A stretch of DNA of 50,542 nucleotides from Endomicrobium sp. (GTDB lineage: Bacteria; Elusimicrobiota; Endomicrobiia; Endomicrobiales; Endomicrobiaceae), in NCBI GenBank assembly GCA_031272265.1, contig JAISUD010000002.1, positions 1 through 50,542 of the forward strand, in the 5' to 3' direction. A program made the translations under genes and the position numbers. This document shows, in pieces, positions 9,353 to 19,074 of the stretch. Each line of letters begins with the position of its first letter. Position 1 is the stretch's first letter. The notes under the pieces are model-generated. The model was given only the letters and a program-made list of their open reading frames with translations. It did not search any database and had not been told where the DNA came from.

Positions 9353-9870
9353 GGGTAGATTTACAGGATTTGGTTTTAAATTCAAAAATTCTAAAAGCGG
9401 GACAAAAAATTTTATTTAGCGGAACTATTTATACAGCGAGGGACGCTGCTCATAGCAGAATTATAGAAATGCTGGATAGCGGCAAAAAAGTTCCTTTTGA
9501 ATTAAAGAATGCGGCGATATACTACTGTGGGCCGTCGCCTGCAAAACAGGACGCGGTTATAGGCGCCTGCGGCCCTACTACCTCTGCGAGAATGGATATT
9601 TTTACCCCGAGGATTTTAAAAGAAGGCGTTAAATTTTTGATTGGGAAAGGCGCTCGTTCTAAAACAGTGGTTGATTCTATAAAGGAAAACAGTGCAGTAT
9701 ATCTTGTTGCTACAGGTGGCGTTGCAGCACTTCTTTCTAAAACTGTAAAGAGAGCTGATATAGTTGCTTTTGAGGATTTGGGTCCCGAAGCAGTTTATAA
9801 GCTTGAAGTTAAAAATATGCCGTTGATTGTTGCTATAGATAGCTTCGGTGGCACTGTTTTTAAGATATAA
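9349..9870 (+). CDS. Class I fumarate hydratase, beta subunit
   Basis: C-terminal domain of the two-subunit Fe-S fumarase. The 173-residue protein has the family segments LFSGTIYTARDAAHSR, IYYCGPSPAK and GACGPTTSARMD, and KGARSKTVVDSI. It overlaps the alpha subunit by four bases (ATGA), indicating translational coupling and 1:1 production. Length is typical of the split form found in many anaerobes and archaea, whereas the enterobacterial enzyme is a single chain. Confidence 0.92.
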   Translation: MRVDLQDLVLNSKILKAGQKILFSGTIYTARDAAHSRIIEMLDSGKKVPFELKNAAIYYCGPSPAKQDAVIGACGPTTSARMDIFTPRILKEGVKFLIGKGARSKTVVDSIKENSAVYLVATGGVAALLSKTVKRADIVAFEDLGPEAVYKLEVKNMPLIVAIDSFGGTVFKI

Positions 9871-9994
9871 TTCTCCCTATATTATCTATCAATTTCTAAA
9901 ATCTAAAATGACTGCGGCTTATATTGTATGAATAAATGAAGCTGTAAATAGTTATTATATTTACTTAAATGGTTATTCACTCAAAGAAAATATT

Positions 9995-10789
9995 ATGTTT
10001 TTAGCGTTAGATATTGGCAATACAGAAATAACTGTTGGTTTGTTTAGCGTGGAAGATAAAAAAACTTTACCTAACCCGTTAAGAGTTTGGCGAATGTCAA
10101 CTAGAAAAAAACAGACTTCTGACGAATATGCAGTAATGCTTATGAATATATTTTTTTACTCGGATTTTGACGCAAAAAAAATAGACAGTATTGCTGCTGC
10201 AAGTGTTGTTCCGTCGTTAAATTCTGTTTTTGAAGAACTTTTTAAGAAATATTTTAACCGAGAGATATTTTTTATAAGCTACAAAAAATGTGGAAAACTT
10301 GTTTTTTTGCCAGAAAATTCTAAAGAAACAGGTGCTGATAGAATTGCTAACATTGTAGCTGCGTATTCTTTTTACAGCGGAAACTGTATTGTTATTGATC
10401 TCGGCACCGCGACAACTTTTGACTGCATAAACTGTAATGGCGAATATCTTGGCGGAGCGATAGTTCTTGGTCCGTCAATTTTTGCGCAGGCGCTAAATTT
10501 GAAAACATCACAACTTCCATATGTTGCGTTAAAAAAACCTTTAAAAGCAATAGGCTCTAACACTGTTGAATGTATACAATCTGGTCTCTATTTTGGATAT
10601 ATAGGACTCGTAAAGGAAATTATTGCAAAAATGAAAAAAGAGATGAAAGTTAAACATGTAATTGCCACTGGTGGTTTGGCAGGTCTTGTAGCAAATGAGA
10701 CGAAAGAAATAGAAGTTATCCTGCCAAATTTAACTTTGGAAGGAATACGTATTATATGGGAGAACAGTGATAAAGGTGGAAAAAACTAA
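9995..10789 (+). CDS. coaX: Type III pantothenate kinase
   Basis: First step of CoA synthesis, phosphorylating pantothenate. The 264-residue protein begins with the ASKHA phosphate-1 motif DIGNTEITVGLF, has the family marker GADRIANIVAAYSFY and the second phosphate motif DLGTATTFDCI, and ends with the ATGGLA adenosine motif. Length is normal. It stands alone, with 124 bases of spacer upstream. coaD, acting later in the same pathway, is at 29081 in this window. Confidence 0.93.
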   Translation: MFLALDIGNTEITVGLFSVEDKKTLPNPLRVWRMSTRKKQTSDEYAVMLMNIFFYSDFDAKKIDSIAAASVVPSLNSVFEELFKKYFNREIFFISYKKCGKLVFLPENSKETGADRIANIVAAYSFYSGNCIVIDLGTATTFDCINCNGEYLGGAIVLGPSIFAQALNLKTSQLPYVALKKPLKAIGSNTVECIQSGLYFGYIGLVKEIIAKMKKEMKVKHVIATGGLAGLVANETKEIEVILPNLTLEGIRIIWENSDKGGKN

Positions 10790-11126
10790 TTATCGTGATC
10801 GTACAAAACGTTGAAAAGTTTGAAGTTTAGACAAAATAATTTATGTTGTTGAAATTAAGACTGTCTTTGATTAACAGAAAAAGCGCATTATGATAGTTTG
10901 AAAACAATTAAATATAAAAAAAAATTATTTGCTTTTTAAAATCTATTTAACTCTATCTAAGAGATTGATGTGATAATAGATACAGAGAGTTAGGTTTATC
11001 AGGATAATTGCAAGAGATAGAAATTTATGTCATAATGTGTTTTTGTATTAAACCAGCTGATACCGTAGTGCAAAATGCGTTTCATTTATCAATTTAATTG
11101 TGTTTTTACTTTTTACAGGTGCTTTA
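10790..11126. other. AT-rich spacer, nothing recognised
   Basis: About 340 bases between coaX and bamA. No open frame of note, RNA gene or terminator is recognised. The bamA leader is at the right end. Confidence 0.5.
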
Positions 11127-13385
11127 ATGAAAATCCGTTATATTGTAATGTCCATTATTATAGTTATTATGTTTTTTCCCGTATATTCTTATGCGACTAC
11201 CTATACAGTTTCAAACGTTTTGATTGAGGGGCTACAAAATGTAAAGTTGAAGGATGTTTTATCAGTTATAAATCTTAAAAAAGGAGAGTTCTACTCAGAA
11301 AATAAAGCAAGGGAAGATGTTGCTTCAATTTTGAGATTAGGATACTTTAATAATATTGAAATTCGTTTTGACAAAGACAAGGGAAATCTTGTTTTTATCG
11401 TTACTGAAAATCCTTATGTAGAACGTATTGTTTTTAAAGGCAATTCAGCGTTTTCTACATTTAGACTTAAGCTTTTAAGCGTATTGAAGGAGAAAAATTA
11501 CTACGATGTTTCAAAGGTTGAAGAGACTAAGGAGAAAATAAGCACTTTATACCTCAATGAAGGTTACCTCAACTGTAAAATAGAAGTTTATCCTACAGTT
11601 AACACGGATACAAATAAAATGACGGTAACTTTTCTTATAAATGAAAATAAGAAAATAGTTATAGAGGATATTAAGATTGAAGGTGTAATTTCTTTTAAGG
11701 AAAAAGAAATTCTTAAAGTTATGAAAACGAGATCAAAAAAAGCATTTAGAGAAGATATTTATCAAGCAGATTTAGAGTCAATAGAAGCATTTTATAAAAA
11801 TAATGGTTTTATGGATTATCAGTTTATTTCTTTAACTACTACGTATAATGACGCTAAAACAAAAATGTTTTTAACTTTAGAAATCAACGAGGGTAATAAG
11901 TATAAAATAGGTTCTGTAACTTATAATGGCAATTTCGTCGTTGATGATAAGGAAATGGAAAAAATGATTAAAGTTAAAAAAGGTCAAATTTTTAATCAAA
12001 GTAAGATTACTGAAACTGTTAAACGCATTCGTAAACTTTATTCCGGTAAAGAATATCCAAAAGCGGTGATTGAGCCGTATTTTTATAAAGAAGATGTTGA
12101 AGGAGTTGTAAACATAAATTTTTTGGTTGAAGAAGGTGAGGTTATTAGCGTAAGAAATATTTACATTAATGGACTTGTCTCTACTAAAGATAGAGTAATA
12201 AGGAGAGAAATGCTTTTAAAACCCGGTGCGGTGTTGACGCGTAGAAAACTTAGAAGAAGTATTGAAAAAATTTACAATTTGGGTTTTATTGACGAGGTAA
12301 AGTGTGATATATTAAACACTGGGGATCCTGGTGTTGTTGATTTAGAATTTTCTGTTAAAGACAGTCCTAAGCATAATAATATTAGCTTGAATATTGGATA
12401 TTCTTCTATTTCATCTTTTACTGGAAGGGGGGAATTTTCTCATTTTAATATGTTGGGATTGGGACAAAAATTGAATCTTTTTTGTTCGCTAGCTTTTTCA
12501 AGTAAAGAAGTAAATTATGGAACTAGTTGGGAAGAACCTTATTTTTTTGGTAAAAATATGAGTTTGCTACTGAAACTTTATGATACTACTGAGGTTGATT
12601 CAATAAGGCGCAAGAGTAAGACTGATAATAACAAAAAAATTGGGAAAGACATTACAAGAAAGACGTTTGAAATGATGATATGTCCCCGGATCGACGATCG
12701 CACGCGTTTATTTATCGGAGGTAGATATGAAGATGTTGATTTTCATTCTTATGGTAAATATCTAAAACCGTATGAGACGGACAGATTGTTAAGTTTTCTT
12801 TGTGGTGTCTTGTACGATTTAAGAGATTATGTTTTTGATCCTTCAAAGGGAAGTATACATTCTGTAAATTTAAGTGTGACGAATGTGAATAATTTAATTA
12901 ACGGTAACAAAAATTTTATTAAGGGAACTGCCAGCTCAGCGTGGTTCTTCCCTACATTTTATCGAAGACTTGTATTAAGTGTTAATTTGAGCGTAGGTGC
13001 AATTATGCCTTTTAGTGATCAGATCCCTGTCTATGAAAGATTTCATTTAGGCAGACCAAAGACTTTAAGATGTTATGATAGAGATGAGATTGATCCTGAT
13101 AAGGGCGGTGAAATTATGGGACTAATGAATATTGAATATAAATTTCCGATATGTCCTTTTCAAGCAATTTTTGGAAAAGAGAGAGCATTAGTCCAAATAT
13201 TTTTATTTTATGATATAGGCGTACTTTTAGAAAGAAAAAAAGGAAAATTATCTGAGTGGGAAGGAAAAGGGGGACATAACGTAGGTGTTGGAATAAGAAT
13301 ATTTTTACCCATAGCTATAGAATTTGATTTGGGATATGTGCTGACTAAAAAAGAGTTAAGATTTAATTTTAGTGTGGGGGGATAA
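11127..13385 (+). CDS. bamA: Outer-membrane protein assembly factor BamA
   Basis: Inserts beta-barrel proteins into the outer membrane. The frame can be extended to a GTG at 11100, but the ATG at 11127 follows an AGG and gives a clean signal peptide (MKIRYIVMSIIIVIMFFPVY, then SYA before TTYTV), so it is preferred (752 aa). After the signal come about five POTRA repeats (residues ~25-420), each opening with phrases such as VLIEGLQNV, IVFKGNSAF, IKIEGVISF, VTYNGNF and IYINGLVS. A C-terminal barrel follows (~430-752). The loop-6 motif usually reading VRGF or VRGY appears as LRCY, a Gly-to-Cys change in an otherwise conserved context (GRPKTLRCYDRDEI). The protein is direct evidence for a diderm envelope. 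Confidence 0.93.
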   Translation: MKIRYIVMSIIIVIMFFPVYSYATTYTVSNVLIEGLQNVKLKDVLSVINLKKGEFYSENKAREDVASILRLGYFNNIEIRFDKDKGNLVFIVTENPYVERIVFKGNSAFSTFRLKLLSVLKEKNYYDVSKVEETKEKISTLYLNEGYLNCKIEVYPTVNTDTNKMTVTFLINENKKIVIEDIKIEGVISFKEKEILKVMKTRSKKAFREDIYQADLESIEAFYKNNGFMDYQFISLTTTYNDAKTKMFLTLEINEGNKYKIGSVTYNGNFVVDDKEMEKMIKVKKGQIFNQSKITETVKRIRKLYSGKEYPKAVIEPYFYKEDVEGVVNINFLVEEGEVISVRNIYINGLVSTKDRVIRREMLLKPGAVLTRRKLRRSIEKIYNLGFIDEVKCDILNTGDPGVVDLEFSVKDSPKHNNISLNIGYSSISSFTGRGEFSHFNMLGLGQKLNLFCSLAFSSKEVNYGTSWEEPYFFGKNMSLLLKLYDTTEVDSIRRKSKTDNNKKIGKDITRKTFEMMICPRIDDRTRLFIGGRYEDVDFHSYGKYLKPYETDRLLSFLCGVLYDLRDYVFDPSKGSIHSVNLSVTNVNNLINGNKNFIKGTASSAWFFPTFYRRLVLSVNLSVGAIMPFSDQIPVYERFHLGRPKTLRCYDRDEIDPDKGGEIMGLMNIEYKFPICPFQAIFGKERALVQIFLFYDIGVLLERKKGKLSEWEGKGGHNVGVGIRIFLPIAIEFDLGYVLTKKELRFNFSVGG

Positions 13386-13658
13386 TTTTTAATAAGTGAA
13401 AGAGTATAATTTCGGGTGATATACTTTGTATTTTAAGAATTTAGATTTTAAATAAAGACTTTTATTTAAATAATATTGTTGTGCCAAAGTGTTTCGTTTT
13501 GGTTGTAAAATAGAAACATTTCAAAGAAGCAAAATTATTTTAAGCTTATATAAGCATAATATAATAGTTCATATATAGAGTGCATAGTCATATATGAAGA
13601 ATTGTTGTGTTACTACGATAAAGTTGTTGAAAAATAAAAATATGGAGATGATATTGAG

Positions 13659-14138
13659 ATGATAAAAAATGCCGGAAACACAGGAATAACAGAAACAGAG
13701 GTGATATTGAATCTTGAAGAGGTTTTGAATTATATACCTCATAGGTATCCGTTCCTTATGGTTGATAAGGTAAAGATAAGTACAGCGGAACCTTTGAAAG
13801 CTATAGGATATAAGCTCGTAAGCGGAAATGAAAGTTTTTTGCAGGGACATTTTCCAGGAGCGCCAATAATGCCTGGCGTTTTAATTATTGAAGCAATGGC
13901 TCAAACATCGTGCGTTATGTTTCTATCTAAACCGGAGATGAGAGGCTGTCTAGCGTATTTTATATCTATAGATAAGGTGAAATTCCGCAGACCGGTGAAA
14001 CCGGGAGATGTTTTAGAGTTACATGTAGAAACATTAAAAGATAGTGGGAGACGTGGTAAGATAAAAGGTACATCTTATGTAGGTGGCAAATTAACAACTG
14101 AAGCTGAATTTATGTTTGTTATCGTTGACAAAAAATAA
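13659..14138 (+). CDS. fabZ: 3-hydroxyacyl-ACP dehydratase FabZ
   Basis: Dehydrates 3-hydroxyacyl-ACP in type II fatty-acid synthesis. The 159-residue hot-dog-fold protein has the start IPHRYPFLMVDKV, the catalytic helix region GHFPGAPIMPGVLIIEAMAQ (His and Glu) and FRRPVKPGD. A GGAG lies about 14 bases before the ATG at 13659. The first ~20 residues before NLEEV are longer than usual and poorly conserved, so a later start is possible. It is separate from the main fab cluster at 33.7-39 kb. About 270 bases upstream, between it and bamA, hold no recognised gene. Confidence 0.93.
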   Translation: MIKNAGNTGITETEVILNLEEVLNYIPHRYPFLMVDKVKISTAEPLKAIGYKLVSGNESFLQGHFPGAPIMPGVLIIEAMAQTSCVMFLSKPEMRGCLAYFISIDKVKFRRPVKPGDVLELHVETLKDSGRRGKIKGTSYVGGKLTTEAEFMFVIVDKK

Positions 14139-14194
14139 AATTATAAAGTTAAAGTATAATGTAAATATGTTTAATAGAGTTGTTTTTTATTAAG

Positions 14195-14386
14195 TTATAT
14201 TGCTTTTTTAATTTTATTTGATTTAATGCAAGAGGTACAAACATATTCACGTATTTTTTTCCCATTAATAATGATATTCAAACTCTGAAGGTTAGGCCTG
14301 AAAAGTCTTTTAGAAGCTTTATTTGAGTGACTAATTGTATTTCCTGAGCTTGAACCTTTACTGCAGATTACACATTTATAAGACAT
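14195..14386 (-). CDS. rpmB: 50S ribosomal protein L28
   Basis: A 63-residue basic protein with the L28 pattern: CVICSKG at the N-terminus, [16 protein letters not shown], then VCTSCIKS. The two CxxC pairs make it a zinc-binding C+ form. A very strong Shine-Dalgarno (GGGAGGGG on the minus strand, 14393-14400) precedes the ATG. It is transcribed divergently from recG. Confidence 0.95.
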   Translation of the reverse strand: MSYKCVICSKGSSSGNTISHSNKASKRLFRPNLQSLNIIINGKKIREYVCTSCIKSNKIKKAI

Positions 14387-14409
14387 TTTATACCCCTCCC
14401 TAAAAATTA

Positions 14410-14438
14410 ATTATAACTTAATTGTCAGCTTATAGTCA
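14410..14438 (-). promoter_or_regulatory. Candidate rpmB promoter
   Basis: On the minus strand TGACTA (14438-14433), 17 bases, then TATAAT (14415-14410). It shares its -35 bases with the candidate recG promoter on the opposite strand, which would couple or antagonise the two genes. Confidence 0.45.
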
Positions 14439-14460
14439 AATCTAGTTTATTTTGTATAAT
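14433..14460 (+). promoter_or_regulatory. Candidate recG promoter
   Basis: TAGTCA (14433-14438), 16 bases, then a perfect TATAAT (14455-14460). The recG ATG is at 14471, so transcription would start only about 4 bases upstream of it and no Shine-Dalgarno fits. A leaderless or nearly leaderless message is implied. Confidence 0.45.
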
Positions 14461-14470
14461 TAATATTGTT

Positions 14471-16573
14471 ATGCTGAATTTGGAAAGTAAAGTGCAGTGC
14501 TTAGAAGGAATAGGATATAAACGCGCACAAATGCTTGCAAGACTTGCAATAGAAACTATTGAGGATGCGCTTACTTTTTTCCCAAGTCAATATCAGGATA
14601 GAACGAGAGTTATTTCTCTAAAAGAAGCTTACGAACAATCGCAAAGCTGTATATTTGGCAAAGTAGGAAAGGCGTATGAAAGAATGCTTCCACAAGGACT
14701 TTGTATTTTAGACATAGAAATATTTGATAAAACTTCTATGATTTACGCTCGTTTTTTTAGAAGGAAAAAGATGTATTCTGGCATTGATGTTTTTGCTCAT
14801 ATAAAAAATGATTTCAAATGTGGAGTTTTTGCTTATATCTATGGTGAGACAAAGATAGGGTCCGGATTGGGATCTATAATCGTAAACGATTACGAAACAG
14901 TCAATAACGAAAATGATAAACCTTTGTTTTTTAATAAAGTCATCCCTGTATATCCTACGACTGAAGGAATAAATCAAAAATTTATTAGAGGAACTCTTAA
15001 AGATATTTTGGAATTAACTTGTGGATTGTATCCTGATGTCTCAAATTTAATACCAGATTGCAAGGGTATTTATAAGTTGAATTCTTCGTTTGCGATTCAA
15101 AAAATTCATTATCCCAATAGTTTAGTAGATGCTGAAAATGCAAGAAGAGCATTTGCTTTGCAGGAATTTTTTGTTTTGGAATCTGCTCTTTTTCTATGGC
15201 GAAATAATTTCAGAAAAAATTACAAAGTGCAAAAATATGAAGTAAAAAAAACTCTTCTTACAGCTTTTAAAAACAGTTTAAAATTTAAATTTACAAAAGA
15301 CCAGAAAAAAGCAATAAACGATATTTTTTCCGATATGAAAAGCGTATATCCCATGAATAGAATACTCATGGGAGATGTAGGCTCTGGGAAAACTGTTGTG
15401 GCATTGAGCGCGATTTTGCTTGCAGTGGAAAATGGTTATCAAGCAATTATTATTACTCCAACTGAAATTTTAGCTGAACAACATTATATTACAATATCAA
15501 ATATGCTTTCTGGAATTGACATTAAACCTGTTCTAGTAACTTCTTCTACATTGAAGAAAAAAAGAGAAAGAGAAAGGATGTTAGCAGGATTTAGAAATAA
15601 TGATATAAAAATAGCAATCGGCACGCATTCGTTGATAGAAGATAGAATAAAATTCAAAAAATTGTCGTTAATAGTAGTGGACGAACAGCATAGATTCGGA
15701 GTCACGCAAAAATTTGCAGCGTTAGATAAAGCACAATCGCCTGACATATTAATGATGTCGGCAACTCCTATACCAAGATCTCTTTCTATGACTGTTTACG
15801 GAGAAATAGATATAACTACAATGGTACATTCGCCACCCGGAAGAATCCCAGTAAAAACTTATTCTTCAAGTGAACAAGTTGCATATACAAATGCAATCAA
15901 AGAACTTAAAAATGGGAATCAAGTGTATATTGTATATCCGCTTATCGTAGAATCGGAAAAACTTGCTTTAAAATCTGTAGTACAAGATTCTGAAAAATTA
16001 TCACAGACATGGTTTAAAGATTTTAAAATTGGATTGTTGCATAGCAAAATGATGCCCTCGGAAAAAAACGAAATATTACTTAAATTTAAAAATAAAGAGT
16101 TCAATGTTTTGATGTCTACAACTATTATTGAGGTAGGAATGGATATTCCTAATGCCACGGTTATGATAATACAGCATGCCGAGAGATTTGGGTTATCAGA
16201 ACTTCATCAGCTTAGGGGAAGAATAGGCAGGAGTTCTAAACAGTCTTATGTGTATCTTATAGTTACATCGCGAAGCGAAAATACTTGTAAGAGAATTTCA
16301 ATTTTAACGTCTGTAAATAACGGCTTTGAAATTGCAGAAAAGGATCTTAAAATGCGGGGACCTGGAGAACTGATGGGAACTACACAACATGGTTTTCCTA
16401 AGTTTAAGGCCGGCGATTTAGTAAAAGATATTGATATTATTGAATTTGCTAAAAATTGTGCCGTTAAAACCATAGAAGATGATCCTAGTCTTTCCAAAGA
16501 TAAGAATTCTGTGTTAAAAGAACTTATACAGAAACGTTTTTCAGATAAAACGAAGTTTATAAATATAGGTTAA
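14471..16573 (+). CDS. recG: ATP-dependent DNA helicase RecG
   Basis: Branch-migration helicase for stalled forks and recombination intermediates. The 700-residue protein has an N-terminal helix-hairpin/wedge OB region (LEGIGYKRAQML, then the FPSQYQDRTRV segment), Walker A MGDVGSGKT near residue 300, DEQH box VVDEQHRFGV near 400, SATPIPRSL, and a C-terminal helicase half with STTIIEVGMDIPNA and QLRGRIGRS. It ends with the RecG-typical DLKMRGPGELMGTTQHG. Length is normal. The start lacks a Shine-Dalgarno and sits just after a -10 box. Confidence 0.96.
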   Translation: MLNLESKVQCLEGIGYKRAQMLARLAIETIEDALTFFPSQYQDRTRVISLKEAYEQSQSCIFGKVGKAYERMLPQGLCILDIEIFDKTSMIYARFFRRKKMYSGIDVFAHIKNDFKCGVFAYIYGETKIGSGLGSIIVNDYETVNNENDKPLFFNKVIPVYPTTEGINQKFIRGTLKDILELTCGLYPDVSNLIPDCKGIYKLNSSFAIQKIHYPNSLVDAENARRAFALQEFFVLESALFLWRNNFRKNYKVQKYEVKKTLLTAFKNSLKFKFTKDQKKAINDIFSDMKSVYPMNRILMGDVGSGKTVVALSAILLAVENGYQAIIITPTEILAEQHYITISNMLSGIDIKPVLVTSSTLKKKRERERMLAGFRNNDIKIAIGTHSLIEDRIKFKKLSLIVVDEQHRFGVTQKFAALDKAQSPDILMMSATPIPRSLSMTVYGEIDITTMVHSPPGRIPVKTYSSSEQVAYTNAIKELKNGNQVYIVYPLIVESEKLALKSVVQDSEKLSQTWFKDFKIGLLHSKMMPSEKNEILLKFKNKEFNVLMSTTIIEVGMDIPNATVMIIQHAERFGLSELHQLRGRIGRSSKQSYVYLIVTSRSENTCKRISILTSVNNGFEIAEKDLKMRGPGELMGTTQHGFPKFKAGDLVKDIDIIEFAKNCAVKTIEDDPSLSKDKNSVLKELIQKRFSDKTKFINIG

Positions 16574-17050
16574 TAATCGGTTTCTCATTTATCTAAATGT
16601 TTGTTTATATCTAATATCATCCAATAATCCTAATGCAGCTACTAACTTTTTCATTTATATATACAGAAACGTCGTCTAATTTCTGGGAACATAGATGAGT
16701 TTCTGCTTTATCTTATTTTGTTTGAAATGAAAATTATGCTGAAAACTGACGCTGAAATTATTAAGCCAATCAATAAATTTTTCTTTTTTTATGTTTATAA
16801 CGATTTTTTTGATATAATACTAAGCATAGTATAATAGTATATAAGTATTACAGCTAAATTAAAAGGTTATTGTATTCTGCAGTTTTAGTACATATTTCTT
16901 GTTCTTGCTCGTGTTTTATTTGGACAGAGAGAACGAAAAATGAATTATTCTATGCTATGGCAGGTGAAATAAATTACTGTACAATACAATACACAACAAT
17001 ACACAATATAAAACAAAATTAAATTAACGCAAAAAAAGTTGGATTAAAAA
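16574..17050. other. AT-rich spacer with short CAATA-type repetition
   Basis: About 480 bases between recG and the MATE gene. No gene is recognised on either strand. Near the right end (about 16979-17007) imperfect copies of CAATACA-like words follow one another. No terminator or RNA gene is evident. Confidence 0.5.
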
Positions 17051-18460
17051 ATGAATATTTTTGATAATATAAAAAGACAGTACAGTGCACCCGGCGGCTA
17101 TTTGGAATTTTTAAAAATAGCAATTCCTCTTATTATTTCTACAAGTATTGGTGCTATTCAACTCTTTATAAACAGAACTTTTCTTTCTTGGTATTCTCAA
17201 GAAGCTTTTGCTGCTTCAGCTCCGGCTGGCATTTCTAATTGGGCGATTATAACTCTTTTTTTGGGAACTTTGTCGTATGTGGATGTTTTTATAGCGCAAT
17301 ATTACGGCAAAAAAGAGTACAAGTCAATAGGTCCTGCCGTTTGGCAGGGTGTTTATATGTCACTAGTTTCGGCTTTTATAATTCTTTGTATTTCTTTTTT
17401 CTCTAAGAGTATTTTTATGAACTTAGGCCACCCTCATATTGTGGCATGCGAGGAAGTAAAATTTTTTAGGGTATTATGTTATGGCGCTTTTCCGATTCTT
17501 TCGGTGGCAGCGCTATCCGGTTTTTATGCGGGAAGGGGTAAAACTAAAGTAGTTTTATTGGTAAGTGCCTGTGGTGTTGTCATAAATATTATTTTGGACT
17601 TTTGTTTAATTTTTGGACGTTTTGGATTTCCCAGAGCGGGTGTTATTGGTTCAGCATGGTCAAGTAATATCTCTTCAACTATTATGTTTATAATTTATAT
17701 CTTTATGGTTATCTCAAAAAGCAATAATATTTACAATGTAAGATGTATGAAGCCCGATTTTAATTTTATGAAAAAATTATTGCGTTATGGTTTTCCAAAC
17801 GGTGTGCAATTCTTTTTTGATATGGCGGGGTTTGGAATTTTTGTGTCCATAGTTGGAAGGCTGGGCATAACGGAACTTACAGCAAGCAATCTGATCTTAA
17901 ATGTAAATAATGTGATTATTATGCCTCTTGTTGGAAGCGGTATGGCAATATCAGTAATAGTTGGTAATTATTTAGGTAAGAATAAAGCATCTCTTGCTCA
18001 AAGGAGTGTCAAATCTGCCGCTCATATAATGTATTTGTATTCGGTACTTATTATTTTTGTTTTAATTTTTTTGCCCTATCAAATTCTTTATCCGTTTCTT
18101 TATCCGTTTTTACACCTACCGCAAGCATTGCCTATGGATCAAATAACACCGATGACGGTAGACCTTTTGAGAATTTTAGCGATATACATAATCTTTGACG
18201 CTACTGGTATAATTTTTACGTCGGCTATTAAAGGCGCAGGCGATACAGTATTTATTATGAAAAGACTTACGGTTTTAACTGTGATTTTTGTAATTGTGCC
18301 GACTTATCTTATTGTGGTAGTCTTTAAACTTGGTATATATGTTGCGTGGTTGTTTATGCTTAGTTATAGTATAACTCTCGCGATTAGCTTTTATTATAGA
18401 TATAGATCTAATAAATGGAAAGAAATACGCGTTATAAATATGGATGTTATTGACAGTTGA
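17051..18460 (+). CDS. MATE-family efflux transporter
   Basis: A 469-residue inner-membrane protein with about 12 hydrophobic segments in two related halves. The first segment, LKIAIPLIISTSIGAIQLFINR, and the FLGTLSYVDVFIAQYYGKKE loop fit the MATE (multidrug and toxin extrusion) family. The second half begins near LLRYGFPNGVQFFFDM. MATE pumps exchange Na+ or H+ for cationic drugs or metabolites; the substrate here cannot be told. It appears monocistronic, flanked by long spacers. Confidence 0.88.
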   Translation: MNIFDNIKRQYSAPGGYLEFLKIAIPLIISTSIGAIQLFINRTFLSWYSQEAFAASAPAGISNWAIITLFLGTLSYVDVFIAQYYGKKEYKSIGPAVWQGVYMSLVSAFIILCISFFSKSIFMNLGHPHIVACEEVKFFRVLCYGAFPILSVAALSGFYAGRGKTKVVLLVSACGVVINIILDFCLIFGRFGFPRAGVIGSAWSSNISSTIMFIIYIFMVISKSNNIYNVRCMKPDFNFMKKLLRYGFPNGVQFFFDMAGFGIFVSIVGRLGITELTASNLILNVNNVIIMPLVGSGMAISVIVGNYLGKNKASLAQRSVKSAAHIMYLYSVLIIFVLIFLPYQILYPFLYPFLHLPQALPMDQITPMTVDLLRILAIYIIFDATGIIFTSAIKGAGDTVFIMKRLTVLTVIFVIVPTYLIVVVFKLGIYVAWLFMLSYSITLAISFYYRYRSNKWKEIRVINMDVIDS

Positions 18461-19060
18461 TAGAATGGAGCGCTGCCTAATTGCATTAATACCGGGAACA
18501 TTCAATATTTATTATTTATTTGAAGTTTAACAAATCCTATTGAAATTCTGACTTTTAATAAACTATCCGGTTAAAAACTCTTTTTAATTTTTAAAAAAAC
18601 AAGTTCTGGCTAAAATTTTATTGTTAAACAAAACTTGCGATTATGCTTTATGAAGTACCAATGTATTTTTAAGAAAGGTTATATTATAAAAATATGCAGA
18701 ACAAATGTTTTTGAATATAAAAAACGATTCAGAAAATCTTTTGAGATATTTGTGGGAGTGAGAGAAAAAAAATAGTTTCCTTAGTATTGCTGTTAGTGAA
18801 GAGGCGTCTTTTTGATTGCTTTTATTTAAGGGTTATTTTATGCTTTTTTCATTAGTATTTTACACTAATAATATGCTTTATACTTAGGGAAAAAATAAAG
18901 AAAATGTTTTCAGAACAACAATGGTCTTTTGGTGATTTATATGCGTCTTTAATGGAGTTGTTTCAAAGGATTAAAACAGCTTTTTTAGCTTATTGATGAG
19001 TCAGTTTCTATAATATCGATTTAGCAGGATATATTGTTATTAAAAATTTGTGATTTTTTA
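18461..19060. other. AT-rich spacer upstream of the his genes
   Basis: About 600 bases. Two very short open frames with ATG exist (18650-18775, 41 aa; 18904-18996, 30 aa) but match nothing recognised and lack convincing ribosome binding sites. A small inverted repeat ATTAGT/ACTAAT with a 7-base loop lies at 18851-18869. No T-box, attenuator or his leader peptide is seen. Confidence 0.5.
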
Positions 19061-19066
19061 TATAAT
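19061..19066 (+). promoter_or_regulatory. Candidate -10 box for the his operon
   Basis: A perfect TATAAT ends only 8 bases before the hisD ATG (19075), predicting a transcript starting within about 2 bases of the start codon. No good -35 hexamer is visible at 16-18 bases (TATTAA at best). Confidence 0.4.
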
Positions 19067-19074
19067 ACTAGGAA

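Noticed and set aside
9871-9994. Search for an intrinsic terminator after the fumarase genes and elsewhere
   Set aside because: No stable hairpin followed by a T-tract was found here or after the other operons; T-tracts alone are too common in this sequence to count.
16979-17007. CAATA-like tandem words, considered as a CRISPR or functional repeat
   Set aside because: Units are imperfect, very short and without spacers; low-complexity AT-rich sequence is enough to explain them. No CRISPR array is seen anywhere in the window.
18650-18775. 41-codon open frame with ATG in the spacer before hisD
   Set aside because: No recognised family, no ribosome binding site, and such lengths are common by chance in this spacer.
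18904-18996. 30-codon open frame before hisD, considered as a his leader peptide
   Set aside because: It has no run of histidine codons and no attenuator-like pairing downstream.
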